A DNA stretch of 64,000 nucleotides from Pseudacidovorax sp. GTDB lineage: Bacteria > Pseudomonadota > Gammaproteobacteria > Burkholderiales > Burkholderiaceae_C. The notes below the pieces were generated by a model, which saw only the letters and a list, made by a program, of their open reading frames with translations, searched no databases and was not told where the DNA came from. The stretch lies in assembly GCF_017991995.1 (NCBI RefSeq), contig NZ_JAGOPN010000006.1:124001-188000 (forward strand). Direction: 5' to 3'. Both the position numbers and the translations under genes were made by a program. The number at the start of each line of letters is the position of its first letter. The stretch's first letter is position 1. This document shows, one piece after another, positions 53,372 through 61,777 of the stretch.

Positions 53372-54886
53372 ATGAACATCCAACGCTTTCTGGCCCCGAC
53401 CGCACGCGAAGCCATGGCCATGGCCCGGGCTGCCTTCGGCGACGACGCGCTCATCCTGTCGAACAAGCAGACCGAGCAGGGCGTGGAGGTGATGGCCGCG
53501 TCCGAGGAGTCTCTGGCCGGCCTCCAGGAGGCCGCCTCCGCGCGTCCTGCGGCGGCGTCCGCGCCGGCCGCCCCGGTGACGCCTGCTGCAGCGGCCGTCG
53601 TGCCCCCACGCACGCCCAACCTCGCGGAGACCTCGGTCGAGGAAGACGCCAACCGCCTGGCGATGAGCACCCTCTCCTTCCAGGACTTCGTGCGCGAACG
53701 CATGCTGCGCAAGCAACTGGGCGACGCGGCCGCATCGACTGCCGCCGCCCTGCCCGCCGGCCCGGCCGCGGTGGCCGCGCCCAGCCAGGCCGCCGTCGCG
53801 CGTGGGGCAGCTCCCGTGGCCGCGATGCCCTGGAACCCCGCCGCCGCACAGCGACCCGCGCCGCTGACCGGCATGCCCTTGTCCGCGCAGCGCCCGGCTG
53901 TTGCTGCCGCCGCCGAACCCGCGCCGGCCGGGGCGATGGTTCCCGCCCAGGCCCTCTCCGAGGTGATGGCCGAACTGCGCGCCCTGCGCCAGATGGTCGA
54001 GACCCGCTTCGAGGCGCTCTCCTGGCTGGGCCGCGCGCGCCAGGACCCGGCGCTGGCCGATCTGATGCTGCGCCTGGTGCGCGCGGGCTTCTCGGCACCG
54101 CTGGTGCGCGCCGTGCTGCAACCCATTGCTGCCGGCACCGACGCCGCCGCGGCCGAGGCCCATGTGCTGGCCACCTTCACGCGCCTGCTGGCCATCGACG
54201 AGCAGGCCGTGCCGCTGGAGGACGAAGGCGGCATCCTGGCGCTGGTGGGCGCGACCGGCGTGGGCAAGACCACCGCCATCGCCAAGCTCGCCACACTGTG
54301 CGCGCGCAACCATGGCGCCGCCAGCGTGGGCCTGATCACGCTCGACACCCAGCGCGCTGGCGCCCATGAGCAACTGCGCGCCTTCGGCCGCAGCATCGAC
54401 GTGGTGGCCCACCAGGCCCATGACACCGCCGCGCTGCAGGAGCTGCTCGCCCTGCTGGCGCACAAGCGGCTGGTGCTGATCGACACCGCGGGCCATGCCT
54501 CGCACGATCCGCGCCGCCAGCAGCAGATGGCGCAACTGGACCTGCCCGGCGTGAAGCCGCTGGTCGTGCTCAACGCCGGCGCCCAGGGCGACGCACTGGA
54601 CGAAGTGGCCCAGGCCTTCCGCGAAGATGGCGCGCGCCACGCGCTGCTCACCAAGGTCGACGAGGCGGTCAAGCTCGGCCCCGCGCTGGACGTGCTGATG
54701 CGCCATGGCCTGCAGTTGCGCGGCCTGGGCTGCGGCCAGGTGGTGCCGGACGACTGGCGCATGCCGCGCACGGCCGAACTGCTGCGCGAGACCTTCAACG
54801 CCCCGTTGCGTGGGGCCTTCGAGCCCCGCTGCGTGGACGACCTCGACCTTCTGCTTTCCCCGGCACAATGCAGCACTCGGCGCTGA
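53372..54886 (+). CDS. flhF: Flagellar SRP-like GTPase FlhF
   Basis: A 504-residue GTPase of the SRP family that sets flagellar position. An N-terminal basic domain starts M-N-I-Q-R-F-L-A-P-T-A-R-E-A-M, followed by an Ala/Pro-rich linker. The NG domain has Walker A G293-A-T-G-V-G-K-T, D-T-Q-R-A-G-A-H-E-Q-L and I-D-T-A-G-H. The partner gene flhG is not adjacent. Confidence 0.93.
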   Translation: MNIQRFLAPTAREAMAMARAAFGDDALILSNKQTEQGVEVMAASEESLAGLQEAASARPAAASAPAAPVTPAAAAVVPPRTPNLAETSVEEDANRLAMSTLSFQDFVRERMLRKQLGDAAASTAAALPAGPAAVAAPSQAAVARGAAPVAAMPWNPAAAQRPAPLTGMPLSAQRPAVAAAAEPAPAGAMVPAQALSEVMAELRALRQMVETRFEALSWLGRARQDPALADLMLRLVRAGFSAPLVRAVLQPIAAGTDAAAAEAHVLATFTRLLAIDEQAVPLEDEGGILALVGATGVGKTTAIAKLATLCARNHGAASVGLITLDTQRAGAHEQLRAFGRSIDVVAHQAHDTAALQELLALLAHKRLVLIDTAGHASHDPRRQQQMAQLDLPGVKPLVVLNAGAQGDALDEVAQAFREDGARHALLTKVDEAVKLGPALDVLMRHGLQLRGLGCGQVVPDDWRMPRTAELLRETFNAPLRGAFEPRCVDDLDLLLSPAQCSTRR

Positions 54887-54906
54887 ACCACGGGGACAGA
54901 CCCGCC

Positions 54907-55653
54907 ATGCTCGCCGCCGCCGCTCTCCAGAAGATGTACACCGCCAAGGGCCGCCTCGACCGCGACGCATTGATCCGCCAGTATGTGCCGCTGGTGCAGC
55001 GCCTCGCCCACCACATGGTGGCCAAGCTGCCGCCCAACGTCGAGGTGGACGACCTGATCCAGGTCGGCATGATCGGGCTGGTCGACGCCCTCTCGCGCTT
55101 CGACGCCACGCAGGGCGTGCAGTTCGAGACCTTCGCCACGCAGCGCATCCGCGGCGCCATGCTCGACGAACTGCGCGACGGCGACTGGATGTCGCGCGGC
55201 TCCCGCAAGAGCCAGAAACAGATCGAGCAGGCCGTGGTGCGGCTGGAGCACAAGCTGGGCCGCGCCCCGCACGAATCCGAGATCGCCGCCGAGCTGAACA
55301 TGCCGCTGGCCGAATACCAGTCGCTGCTGGGCCGCGTGCGCGGCACCCAGCTGCTGTACCTGGAGGACATGGGCGGCGAGGGCCGCGACGACGAGGAGGC
55401 CTTCCTCGAACGCCATGTGGCCGACAACGAGGCCGACCCCATGAGCGTGCTCAAGGACCAGCGCCTGCGCAGCGCGCTGGTCGCGGCCATCGAGTCGCTG
55501 CCCGAGCGCGAGCGCTACATCATGGGCATGTACTACGAGCACGACATGAACCTCAAGGAGATCGCGGCCGTGCTCAGCATCACCGAATCACGGGTGTGCC
55601 AGCTGCACAGCCAGGCCGTGGCGCGGCTGCGCGCCAAGATGCGCGGGCACTGA
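54907..55653 (+). CDS. fliA: Flagellar sigma factor FliA (sigma-28)
   Basis: A 248-residue sigma factor (239 if started at ATG 54934, which equals the E. coli length). Conserved region 2 has Y-V-P-L-V-Q-R-L-A-H-H-M and D-D-L-I-Q-V-G-M-I-G-L-V-D-A; region 2.4 has F-E-T-F-A-T-Q-R-I-R-G-A-M-L-D-E-L-R. Region 4 has L-P-E-R-E-R and I-T-E-S-R-V-C-Q-L-H. It lies 20 bases after flhF. Confidence 0.93.
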   Translation: MLAAAALQKMYTAKGRLDRDALIRQYVPLVQRLAHHMVAKLPPNVEVDDLIQVGMIGLVDALSRFDATQGVQFETFATQRIRGAMLDELRDGDWMSRGSRKSQKQIEQAVVRLEHKLGRAPHESEIAAELNMPLAEYQSLLGRVRGTQLLYLEDMGGEGRDDEEAFLERHVADNEADPMSVLKDQRLRSALVAAIESLPERERYIMGMYYEHDMNLKEIAAVLSITESRVCQLHSQAVARLRAKMRGH

Positions 55654-55687
55654 CGACGCGAGCGCCTGAAGAGCGCCGCGTGGCCTC

Positions 55688-56881
55688 TCAGCCAGCGTGC
55701 TGAGATCCGGCAGCTTCCTCGGATCGCGCGCGCGCCAACGCTGGCGCGCGCTTGGCCAACCAGACGCCGTGCCGCACCGGCCAGCGCCGGAACTGCGGAT
55801 CGGCCCCCAGGGCCTGGGCCGCGTGGTGGGCCCAGTACGGGTCCCACAGCGCCTCGCGGCCGAGCGCGACCAGGTCGGCCTGGCCGTCGCGCAGCACCGC
55901 CTCCGCCTGCTGTGCGTCCACGATCATGCCCACGGCCTGCGTCCTCACACCGGCAGCCTCGCGGATGCGTGCGGCGAAGGGCACCTGGAAGCCCAGCCCA
56001 CGCGGCACGGGCAGCGCCTTCGTCTCTTCGGTGAGGCCACCCGAGGAGCAGTCGATCACGTCCACGCCACGCTCGGCCAGGGCGCGGGCGAGCAGGACCG
56101 AGTCCTCCAGCCCCCAGCCACCCACGCTGCCATCGACCGCCGACAGGCGGCAGAACAGCGGCTTGGCGGCGGGCCACACGGCGCGCACCCGCGCGGCGAT
56201 GTCCAGGGCCAGCTTCATGCGCCCCTGCAGGCCGCCGCCCCAGGCGTCCTGCCGCTGGTTGGCGTGGGGCGAGAGGAAGGCGGCGACCAGGTAGCCATGG
56301 CCGAAGTGCAGTTCCACCACGTCGAAGCCCGCGCGGTCGGCGCGCACGGCGGCCTGCACGAAGGCCTCGACCACCGCCTCGATCTGTGCCTCGTCCATGG
56401 CCTCGGGCGCCGACCAGCCCGGTCCCGCCGGCAAGGCGCTCGGGCCCAGACGGGTCCAGGGCAGACGGTCGGCCTGCATCTGCGCATCGCCGAGCGCGGC
56501 GCCACCCTCCCACAGCGGCTGGCTGCCGGCCTTGCGGCCGGCATGGGCCAGCTGCACGCCGATGGCTGCGCCGTTGTCGTGCACGAAATCCACCACGGCC
56601 TGGAGGGGCGCGATCTGGCTGTCGGACCACAGCCCCAGGTCGGCCGTGCCGATGCGCCCGCGCGGGTCCACCGCCGTGCTCTCGGTCAGGATGAGGCCGG
56701 CACCGCCCAGCGCGAACTTGCCCAGGTGCACCAGATGCCAGGCCCCGGCCTGCCCGTCCTGGGCGGCGTGCTGGCACATGGGCGAGATCACCACCCGGTT
56801 GGCCAGGGTGAGGCCGCGCAGCTGGAGGGGCTGAAAGAGCCGAGGCCCCGACGCGTCCGGCGTCCCGGCACCAGCGTCCAT
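55688..56881 (-). CDS. NADH:flavin oxidoreductase, old yellow enzyme family
   Basis: A 397-residue FMN TIM-barrel enzyme. Landmarks: L-A-N-R-V-V-I-S-P-M-C-Q near the N-terminus, Q-L-A-H-A-G-R-K-A, and the signature L-H-F-G-H-G-Y-L-V-A-A-F-L-S-P-H-A-N, where the usual A-H-G-Y is G-H-G-Y. L-G-R-E-A-L-W-D-P-Y-W follows near the end. It resembles the YqjM/enoate reductase class. It is the last gene of a leftward run with the MBL and LivF genes. Confidence 0.88.
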   Translation of the reverse strand: MDAGAGTPDASGPRLFQPLQLRGLTLANRVVISPMCQHAAQDGQAGAWHLVHLGKFALGGAGLILTESTAVDPRGRIGTADLGLWSDSQIAPLQAVVDFVHDNGAAIGVQLAHAGRKAGSQPLWEGGAALGDAQMQADRLPWTRLGPSALPAGPGWSAPEAMDEAQIEAVVEAFVQAAVRADRAGFDVVELHFGHGYLVAAFLSPHANQRQDAWGGGLQGRMKLALDIAARVRAVWPAAKPLFCRLSAVDGSVGGWGLEDSVLLARALAERGVDVIDCSSGGLTEETKALPVPRGLGFQVPFAARIREAAGVRTQAVGMIVDAQQAEAVLRDGQADLVALGREALWDPYWAHHAAQALGADPQFRRWPVRHGVWLAKRAPALARARSEEAAGSQHAG

Positions 56882-56892
56882 GGTGGCGCCGG

Positions 56893-57852
56893 TCAACCTT
56901 CCAGCGCCTTCCACATCTCGAGGTCGCGCTCGGCGGTCCAGATGCGCGGGTCGGCGTACTGCGTGGCCTCGTCGTAGCAGCGGGTCACGTCGAAGGGCAT
57001 GCAGTGGTCGAAGATCACCCAGTGCCCGTACTTGGGCTTGAGCGCGGCATAGGTGGCGCGGTAGACGGCATTCAGGTCCTGCCCCGCCGCCACGCCGGCC
57101 TGCACGCTGGCGTACACGTCGGCGATGAACTGCCGCGTCTCGGCCAGGCCCTGGGCCACTTCCTGCGGCGTGGTGAGCGCGGCGCCACGGCCCGGCACCA
57201 GCACCTGGGGCTTCAGTGCCTCCACGCGGCGCAGGGTCTCGGGCCAGTCCTTGAAATAGGCGTCGCCCGCATAGGGCGTGGCGCCGAACTCGACCAGGTC
57301 GCCCGACAGCAGCGCCCCCTCGCTCGGCAGCCAGGCGACGGTGTCGCCCTTGGTGTGGCCGCGGCCCAGCTGCAGCAGTTGCACCTCCAGCTTGCCCAGC
57401 CACAGGGTCATGCGGCCGGTGAAGGTCATCGTGGGCCAGGTCAGGCCGGGCGGCACGGTCTCGACGTTGCTGAACAGGCGAGGGAAGCGGCCGATCTCGC
57501 TGGCCTTGTCGGCCTCGCCGCGTTCGACGATGAGGTCGTAGGTGTCCTGGCTGGCGATGATCTGCTCGGCCCCGTAGGCACTGGCGCCCAGCACACGCAC
57601 CGCGTGGTAGTGGGTGAGCAGCACGTAGCGGATGGGCTTGTCGGTGACCTCGCGGATGCGACGGATCACGTCCTGCGCCATCGCGGGCGTGGCCTGGGTG
57701 TCGGCCACCAGCACGGCGTCGTCGCCGATGATCACGCCGGTGTTGGGGTCGCCCTCGGCGGTGTAGGCCCAGGCATGTTCGGAGATCTGGGTGAAGCTGA
57801 TCTTCTTTTCTTCCAGGTCGGCCTGGCTGGCGAATGTCTTGGTGGCGGTCAT
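56893..57852 (-). CDS. MBL-fold protein with degenerate metal site
   Basis: A 319-residue metallo-beta-lactamase-fold protein. The HxHxDH motif reads H81-Y-H83-A-V85-R86, so two ligands (Asp and the third His) are replaced. The late P-G-H-G position reads P-G-R-G. H and D of R-G-H-T-K-G-D and L-S-G-D remain. It may be a pseudo-enzyme or use a different centre. It lies 41 bases after livF. Confidence 0.8.
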   Translation of the reverse strand: MTATKTFASQADLEEKKISFTQISEHAWAYTAEGDPNTGVIIGDDAVLVADTQATPAMAQDVIRRIREVTDKPIRYVLLTHYHAVRVLGASAYGAEQIIASQDTYDLIVERGEADKASEIGRFPRLFSNVETVPPGLTWPTMTFTGRMTLWLGKLEVQLLQLGRGHTKGDTVAWLPSEGALLSGDLVEFGATPYAGDAYFKDWPETLRRVEALKPQVLVPGRGAALTTPQEVAQGLAETRQFIADVYASVQAGVAAGQDLNAVYRATYAALKPKYGHWVIFDHCMPFDVTRCYDEATQYADPRIWTAERDLEMWKALEG

Positions 57853-57892
57853 GGGGGTCCTTGGATGAAGGGGAATGGGACGGGGCGGAAGG

Positions 57893-58603
57893 TCAGTGCG
57901 CGCCCAGGTAGGCGGCCCGCACCTTGGCGTCGCCCAGCAGCGCGCGGCCAGCGCCTTCGAGCGTGATGCGGCCGGTTTCCAGCACGTAGGCGCGGTCAGC
58001 CACGCCCAGCGCCTGCCGCGCCATCTGCTCGACCAGCAGGATGGTCAGGCCCGAGCGGCGCAGTTGCCGGATGGCCTCGAAGATGTCCTTGATGATCAGC
58101 GGCGCCAGGCCGAGCGAGGGCTCGTCCAGCAGCAGCAGGCGCGGCTCGCTCATCAGTGCGCGGGAGATGGCCAGCATCTGCTGCTCGCCGCCGGACAGCG
58201 TGCCCGACAGCTGGTGCTGCCGCTCGGCCAGCCGCGGAAAGCGCTGGAACTCGCGGGCGATGGCAGCCTCGACGGACACCGGGTCCTTGCGACGGCCATA
58301 GGCGCCCAGCATCAGGTTCTCGCGCACCGTCTGGTCGGCGAACACGCCCCGGCCTTCGGGCGACATGGCCACGCCCATGGCCACGCGCCGGTGCGGCGGC
58401 ACGCGGGCCAGGTCCTCGCCGTCGAGCAGGATTCGACCGCCGGCCACAGGCTCCAGGCCGCAGATGCTCTTGAGCAGCGTGCTCTTGCCCGCGCCGTTGG
58501 CACCGATGATGGCCACGACCTCGCCGGCGCGTACCTCCATGCTGACGCCCTTGACGGCCTCGATGGCGCCGTAGGACACCTGGACGGATTCGATCTTCAA
58601 CAT
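57893..58603 (-). CDS. livF: LivF-type branched-chain amino acid ABC transporter ATPase
   Basis: A 236-residue ATPase. It starts M-L-K-I-E-S-V-Q-V-S-Y-G-A-I-E-A-V-K-G with GGAG upstream. It has Walker A G-A-N-G-A-G-K-S-T, signature L-S-G-G-E-Q-Q and Walker B L-L-L-L-D-E-P-S. No permease or binding-protein gene is beside it. The reading frame is open upstream into the flavoprotein fragment. Confidence 0.9.
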   Translation of the reverse strand: MLKIESVQVSYGAIEAVKGVSMEVRAGEVVAIIGANGAGKSTLLKSICGLEPVAGGRILLDGEDLARVPPHRRVAMGVAMSPEGRGVFADQTVRENLMLGAYGRRKDPVSVEAAIAREFQRFPRLAERQHQLSGTLSGGEQQMLAISRALMSEPRLLLLDEPSLGLAPLIIKDIFEAIRQLRRSGLTILLVEQMARQALGVADRAYVLETGRITLEGAGRALLGDAKVRAAYLGAH

Positions 58604-58613
58604 GGCGGGCTCC

Positions 58614-58697
58614 TCAGGCGGCGCAGCGTTCCGGCGCGGGGACGGGCTCCGGCTGCGCCTCGGGTTCCGGTTCATCGGTGCCGAGGTAGGCCTCGCG
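58614..58697 (-). pseudogene. livG 3' remnant (last codons only)
   Basis: The reading frame ends R-E-A-Y-L-G-T-D-E-P-E-P-E-A-Q-P, the typical C-terminus of a LivG ATPase, and its stop is followed after 10 bases by the livF start. The rest of livG is absent: the sequence to the right belongs to another gene and another frame. This marks a deletion. Confidence 0.65.
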
Positions 58698-58963
58698 CGG
58701 GCCGCGTCGAAATGGGTGGTCGCCTCGTGCTGCAGGTAGGTCCGTGCGGCGCCGGGCGGTTCGTGGATGCCCTGCTCCGTGGCCAGCCGGGTGCCGGGAA
58801 TCCACAGCCAGCCTCCCGACCGTGCCGTGGTGCCGCCATACAGCGGGGCCTTGTCCACCACCAGCACCTTGAGCCCCTGGTGCGCCGCCGTCACTGCGGC
58901 GGACATGCCGGACGCACCGGTGCCGACCACCAGTACGTCGTAGATCTCTTGTCCTTCAGTCAT
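58697..58963 (-). pseudogene. Flavoprotein gene fragment (FAD-binding dehydrogenase N-terminus)
   Basis: About 89 codons survive: V-L-V-V-G-T-G-A-S-G-M-S-A-A dinucleotide-binding fold and Y-G-G-T-T-A-R-S-G-G-W-L-W-I-P of the 3-ketosteroid-1-dehydrogenase/fumarate-reductase-like flavoproteins, ending in H-F-D-A-A-R. Intact members continue for over 400 residues. After the junction the frame stays open into livF, so a chimeric protein of about 356 residues could be made. Confidence 0.75.
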
Positions 58964-59013
58964 TCGCCATGTCTCCTCGGCCCACACGGTTCAGGAGGAA
59001 CGTGTTGCCGTGT

Positions 59014-59032
59014 CGTTAGTATTTAGCTAACG
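59014..59032. promoter_or_regulatory. Candidate IclR operator
   Basis: CGTTAG, 7-base spacer, CTAACG: a perfect inverted repeat in the 139-bp gap between the flavoprotein fragment and the IclR gene. A further CGTTAG lies at 59088-59093. A weak promoter TTTACC (59053) with a 16-base spacer to GATAAG (59075) reads towards the IclR gene. Confidence 0.5.
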
Positions 59033-59102
59033 CATCTTTCTCAATCTAATCGTTTACCCTGGGAGAATGGGTTTGATAAGATCGAAGCGTTAGGAGACAT
59101 CC

Positions 59103-59924
59103 ATGGGCCTTTCGGACAACGACCCGGGCGAATCGAACGCGGAAAAGGAACGGCGAGGCATCCAGTCGGTGGAGGCCGGCGGCCAGCTGTTGCTGGCGCT
59201 GGGCGCACATGGCCGGCCCATGCCGCTGCGCGAACTGGCCAAGGCGGCCGACATGGCGCCGGGCAAGGCGCACCCCTACCTCGTGAGCTTCTCCAAGCTG
59301 GGGCTGGTGACGCAGGAGGCCTCCACCGGCCATTACTGGCTGGGGCCCACGGCCATGCAGCTGGGCCTGGTGACGCTGCGCATGCTCAATCCGGTGCGCG
59401 AGGCGGTGCCCTTCGCCGAAGACCTGGCCCGCGAGACGGGGCACAGCGTGGCGCTGTCGGTATGGGGCAACCAGGGGCCCACCATCGTTTTCCTGTTCGA
59501 CGCCATCTACCCGCTGCACACCAACATCCGCACCGGCACGGTGATGTCGCTGGCCTCCACGGCCACCGGCCGGCTGTTCGCGGCCTACCTGCCGGCGCGG
59601 CTGATCGAGGAATCGCTGCTGGAGGATGCGCGCCGCCTGGGCCCGGACATCGCCCAGCCCGCCGAACCCGACAACCTGCAGGCCCTGCTGCAGGAGGTGC
59701 GCGAGCACGGCGTCTCCCGCGCCGTCAACAACCCCACGCCGGGGGTGTGCTCTTTCGCGGCGCCGGTGTTCGACTATTCGGGCAACATCGTCCTGGGCAT
59801 CACGCTGATGGGGCGCTCGCGCTCCTTCGACACCGACTGGAACGGCACCCAGGCCAAGGCTGCCAAGGCCTGCGGGGCCGCGGTGTCACGGCGGCTGGGC
59901 CACCAGTCGCTGCGGCCGACCTGA
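59103..59924 (+). CDS. IclR family transcriptional regulator
   Basis: A 273-residue regulator with an N-terminal winged helix (about 19-80: G-I-Q-S-V-E-A-G-G-Q-L-L, P-L-R-E-L-A-K-A-A-D-M) and an IclR effector domain with S-T-A-T-G-R-L-F-A-A-Y and F-D-Y-S-G-N-I-V-L-G-I. AGGAG precedes ATG 59103. Divergent from the livF-MBL-OYE run, its probable target. Confidence 0.92.
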   Translation: MGLSDNDPGESNAEKERRGIQSVEAGGQLLLALGAHGRPMPLRELAKAADMAPGKAHPYLVSFSKLGLVTQEASTGHYWLGPTAMQLGLVTLRMLNPVREAVPFAEDLARETGHSVALSVWGNQGPTIVFLFDAIYPLHTNIRTGTVMSLASTATGRLFAAYLPARLIEESLLEDARRLGPDIAQPAEPDNLQALLQEVREHGVSRAVNNPTPGVCSFAAPVFDYSGNIVLGITLMGRSRSFDTDWNGTQAKAAKACGAAVSRRLGHQSLRPT

Positions 59925-59934
59925 ACCGGACGCC

Positions 59935-59975
59935 CATGAAAAAGCCCCGCGCCATCCGGCCGGGGCTTTTTCATG
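59935..59975. terminator. Bidirectional terminator between the IclR gene and flgN
   Basis: A perfect 15-bp stem (59935-59949 with 59961-59975, loop of 11) with A tract on the left and T tract on the right, so it can act for both convergent genes. Confidence 0.9.
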
Positions 59976-60004
59976 GGGCGCGCCGGACGGGCGCGCGGAC
60001 CGGC

Positions 60005-60406
60005 TCAGTGCATGCCGGCCGAGGCACCGCGCGCCGCGGCGCCGAACATGGCGCGCTGGCCCAGGCCGGCGCCGTAGGTGGGCATGTCCTGTGTGCCCAG
60101 CAGGGCCGACAGGCTGCGCTCCACGGCGGCGGCGCGGCGGGCGATGCCGGCACGCATCACGCGCAGCCGCTGGGCGACGCCTTCGATGCGGTCGCGGAAG
60201 TCGGCGTCGAACACCTCGGCCGACAGCGCCGACTCCAGCACGTTGCTGAAACCGCTGGCAACCTGGCGCATGCCGTTGCAGGCGGCCTCCAGCGCCGGGG
60301 CGTCGCCTTCGAGCAGGCGGGCATCCACGGCGTCGAGCTGGCGCTCGACTTCCTGCAACAGCTCTTCGGTGGACTCGCGGGTGTCGATCATCAGGGGGGC
60401 ATGCAT
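60005..60406 (-). CDS. flgN: Flagellar export chaperone FlgN
   Basis: A 133-residue helical protein, the chaperone of hook-associated proteins FlgK and FlgL. Conservation is weak, but a long amphipathic helical pattern with L-L-Q-E-V-E-R-Q-L-D-A-V and position behind flgM support it. ATG 60406 has GAGG 9 bases upstream; a TTG at 60415 overlapping the flgM stop is an alternative. Confidence 0.8.
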   Translation of the reverse strand: MHAPLMIDTRESTEELLQEVERQLDAVDARLLEGDAPALEAACNGMRQVASGFSNVLESALSAEVFDADFRDRIEGVAQRLRVMRAGIARRAAAVERSLSALLGTQDMPTYGAGLGQRAMFGAAARGASAGMH

Positions 60407-60411
60407 GGCGT

Positions 60412-60711
60412 TCAACCTCTTGTGCGGCTCAGCATTTCCTGAGCGTTGGCGAGCATCTTGTCGGCCACGGCGCCGGCATCGACGGTGAAAGTGCCGTTGG
60501 CGATGGCTTCGCGCATCGAGGCGACCTTGGCCTCGTCGATGCCCGAGCCCGAACCGGTGCGGCCGAGCGACTGCACCGTGGACGACACGTCGACCGACAC
60601 CCCGGCCTCGGCCCGGGCGCCACCCGACTCCGCCGCGGTGGTGGCGGCGCGGTCCGACCGCACCGCACCGGTGGCGATCAGGCCGACTTCATTGCTTGCA
60701 CCGACTTTCAT
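60412..60711 (-). CDS. flgM: Anti-sigma-28 factor FlgM
   Basis: A 99-residue protein that holds FliA inactive until the hook is complete. The C-terminal sigma-binding half is typical: E-A-K-V-A-S-M-R-E-A-I-A-N-G-T-F-T-V-D and A-D-K-M-L-A-N-A-Q-E-M-L. The N-terminus is disordered. It has its own FliA promoter (60752-60778). Confidence 0.92.
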   Translation of the reverse strand: MKVGASNEVGLIATGAVRSDRAATTAAESGGARAEAGVSVDVSSTVQSLGRTGSGSGIDEAKVASMREAIANGTFTVDAGAVADKMLANAQEMLSRTRG

Positions 60712-60751
60712 GACTGGACTCCATGCGCCCTTGGAAGGGCATCGTCACTGT

Positions 60752-60778
60752 TTTTCGGCGGCCTCCCGGGGAACTTGA
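60752..60778 (-). promoter_or_regulatory. FliA (sigma-28) promoter of flgM
   Basis: Minus strand: TCAAGTTC (6/8 to TAAAGTTT), 11-bp spacer, GCCGAAAA (7/8 to GCCGATAA). Transcription would start near 60745, about 34 bases before the flgM ATG, which would make FlgM feedback-controlled. Confidence 0.7.
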
Positions 60779-60852
60779 GGACTTTTTTTCGACTTTCTTC
60801 GATCGCCCGCGTCCGCAGATGTCCACGACGCGCGCGTTCGTGAAGCGCATTC

Positions 60853-61629
60853 CTAGAGCGCCATGCGCACCGTCCCGGCGTCGACCACCTGTCCGGTGGC
60901 GATGCGTCCGTTGGGCATGCGCACGCGCACCGCCTCGCCCACCCCGCCCGCACTGAGGGCCTGGCCCTCGGTGCTGACCTCGAAGCCGCGCCCACCCGCC
61001 AGGATGCGGACCGAGGCGCCCGCCTGCAGCACCTGCTGCGTGCGCACCATGGCCTGGCGGATCGGCTGGCCGGCCGCCAGCGCCCGGGTGGCGACGCGCC
61101 CCACCCACTGGGCCGGATCGGCCACCACCGGCGACGCATCCGCGGCCCAGTCGGCCTCGGCCTGCACGGCGTCGCCCGCCTGCAGCACCGCCCCCGGCGC
61201 CACGCCGTCGCGCAGCACCCAGGCCGGGCCGATGGCCTTGACCGTCACGGGCAGGAAGACGTTCCAGCGCACGGCGCCGTCCACGCAGCGCAGGCCGAGC
61301 CGGCTGCGGCCCCACAGGCGCTGGCCGGGTGGCAGGTAGGGCTCGACGCTGGCGCAGGGCGCCAGGCGCAGCCGGCTGTCCAGCGTGCCAACGCTCACCT
61401 CCATGCGCAGGGGCGCCATGTCGGTGCCGGCGGCGCCGCGGCCCTGGGCCACGGCATCGTCCACCCAGTGCTGGGCGGCGGCCACGAAATCGGCGCCCAT
61501 CTCGCCGCCGATGCCCGGCAGCGTACCGGCGCCGCCGGGGGTCTGGGCGAGCGCCGGAGCCAGGGCGGCCAGGGCGAGACCCAGGGCGGCGGCCAGGTTC
61601 TTCAGGAAGCAGCGGTGCGAGCGGGACAT
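60853..61629 (-). CDS. flgA: Flagellar P-ring assembly chaperone FlgA
   Basis: A 258-residue periplasmic protein. The signal peptide from ATG 61629 (M-S-R-S-H-R-C-F then Ala/Leu core, A-L-A-Q) precedes a SAF-like domain with L-A-P-C-A-S-V-E-P and G-R-V-A-T-R-A-L-A-A-G-Q-P-I. The C-terminus V-D-A-G-T-V-R-M is typical. Upstream open frame to 61911 is not coding-like. Divergent from flgB. Confidence 0.93.
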   Translation of the reverse strand: MSRSHRCFLKNLAAALGLALAALAPALAQTPGGAGTLPGIGGEMGADFVAAAQHWVDDAVAQGRGAAGTDMAPLRMEVSVGTLDSRLRLAPCASVEPYLPPGQRLWGRSRLGLRCVDGAVRWNVFLPVTVKAIGPAWVLRDGVAPGAVLQAGDAVQAEADWAADASPVVADPAQWVGRVATRALAAGQPIRQAMVRTQQVLQAGASVRILAGGRGFEVSTEGQALSAGGVGEAVRVRMPNGRIATGQVVDAGTVRMAL

Positions 61630-61777
61630 GGCAGGACGGCGGCAAGGGTCGGCCGGGGCCGGGGGCAAGAAAGGCGCCGACCGGGTGCACGGGCACCGGC
61701 GGCATGGCGCCATGGCTAGGCGCGCAGGCCGGCCATTGGCGGGATGCGATGCACTGTAGACAGGGGCCCGCCGTGCC

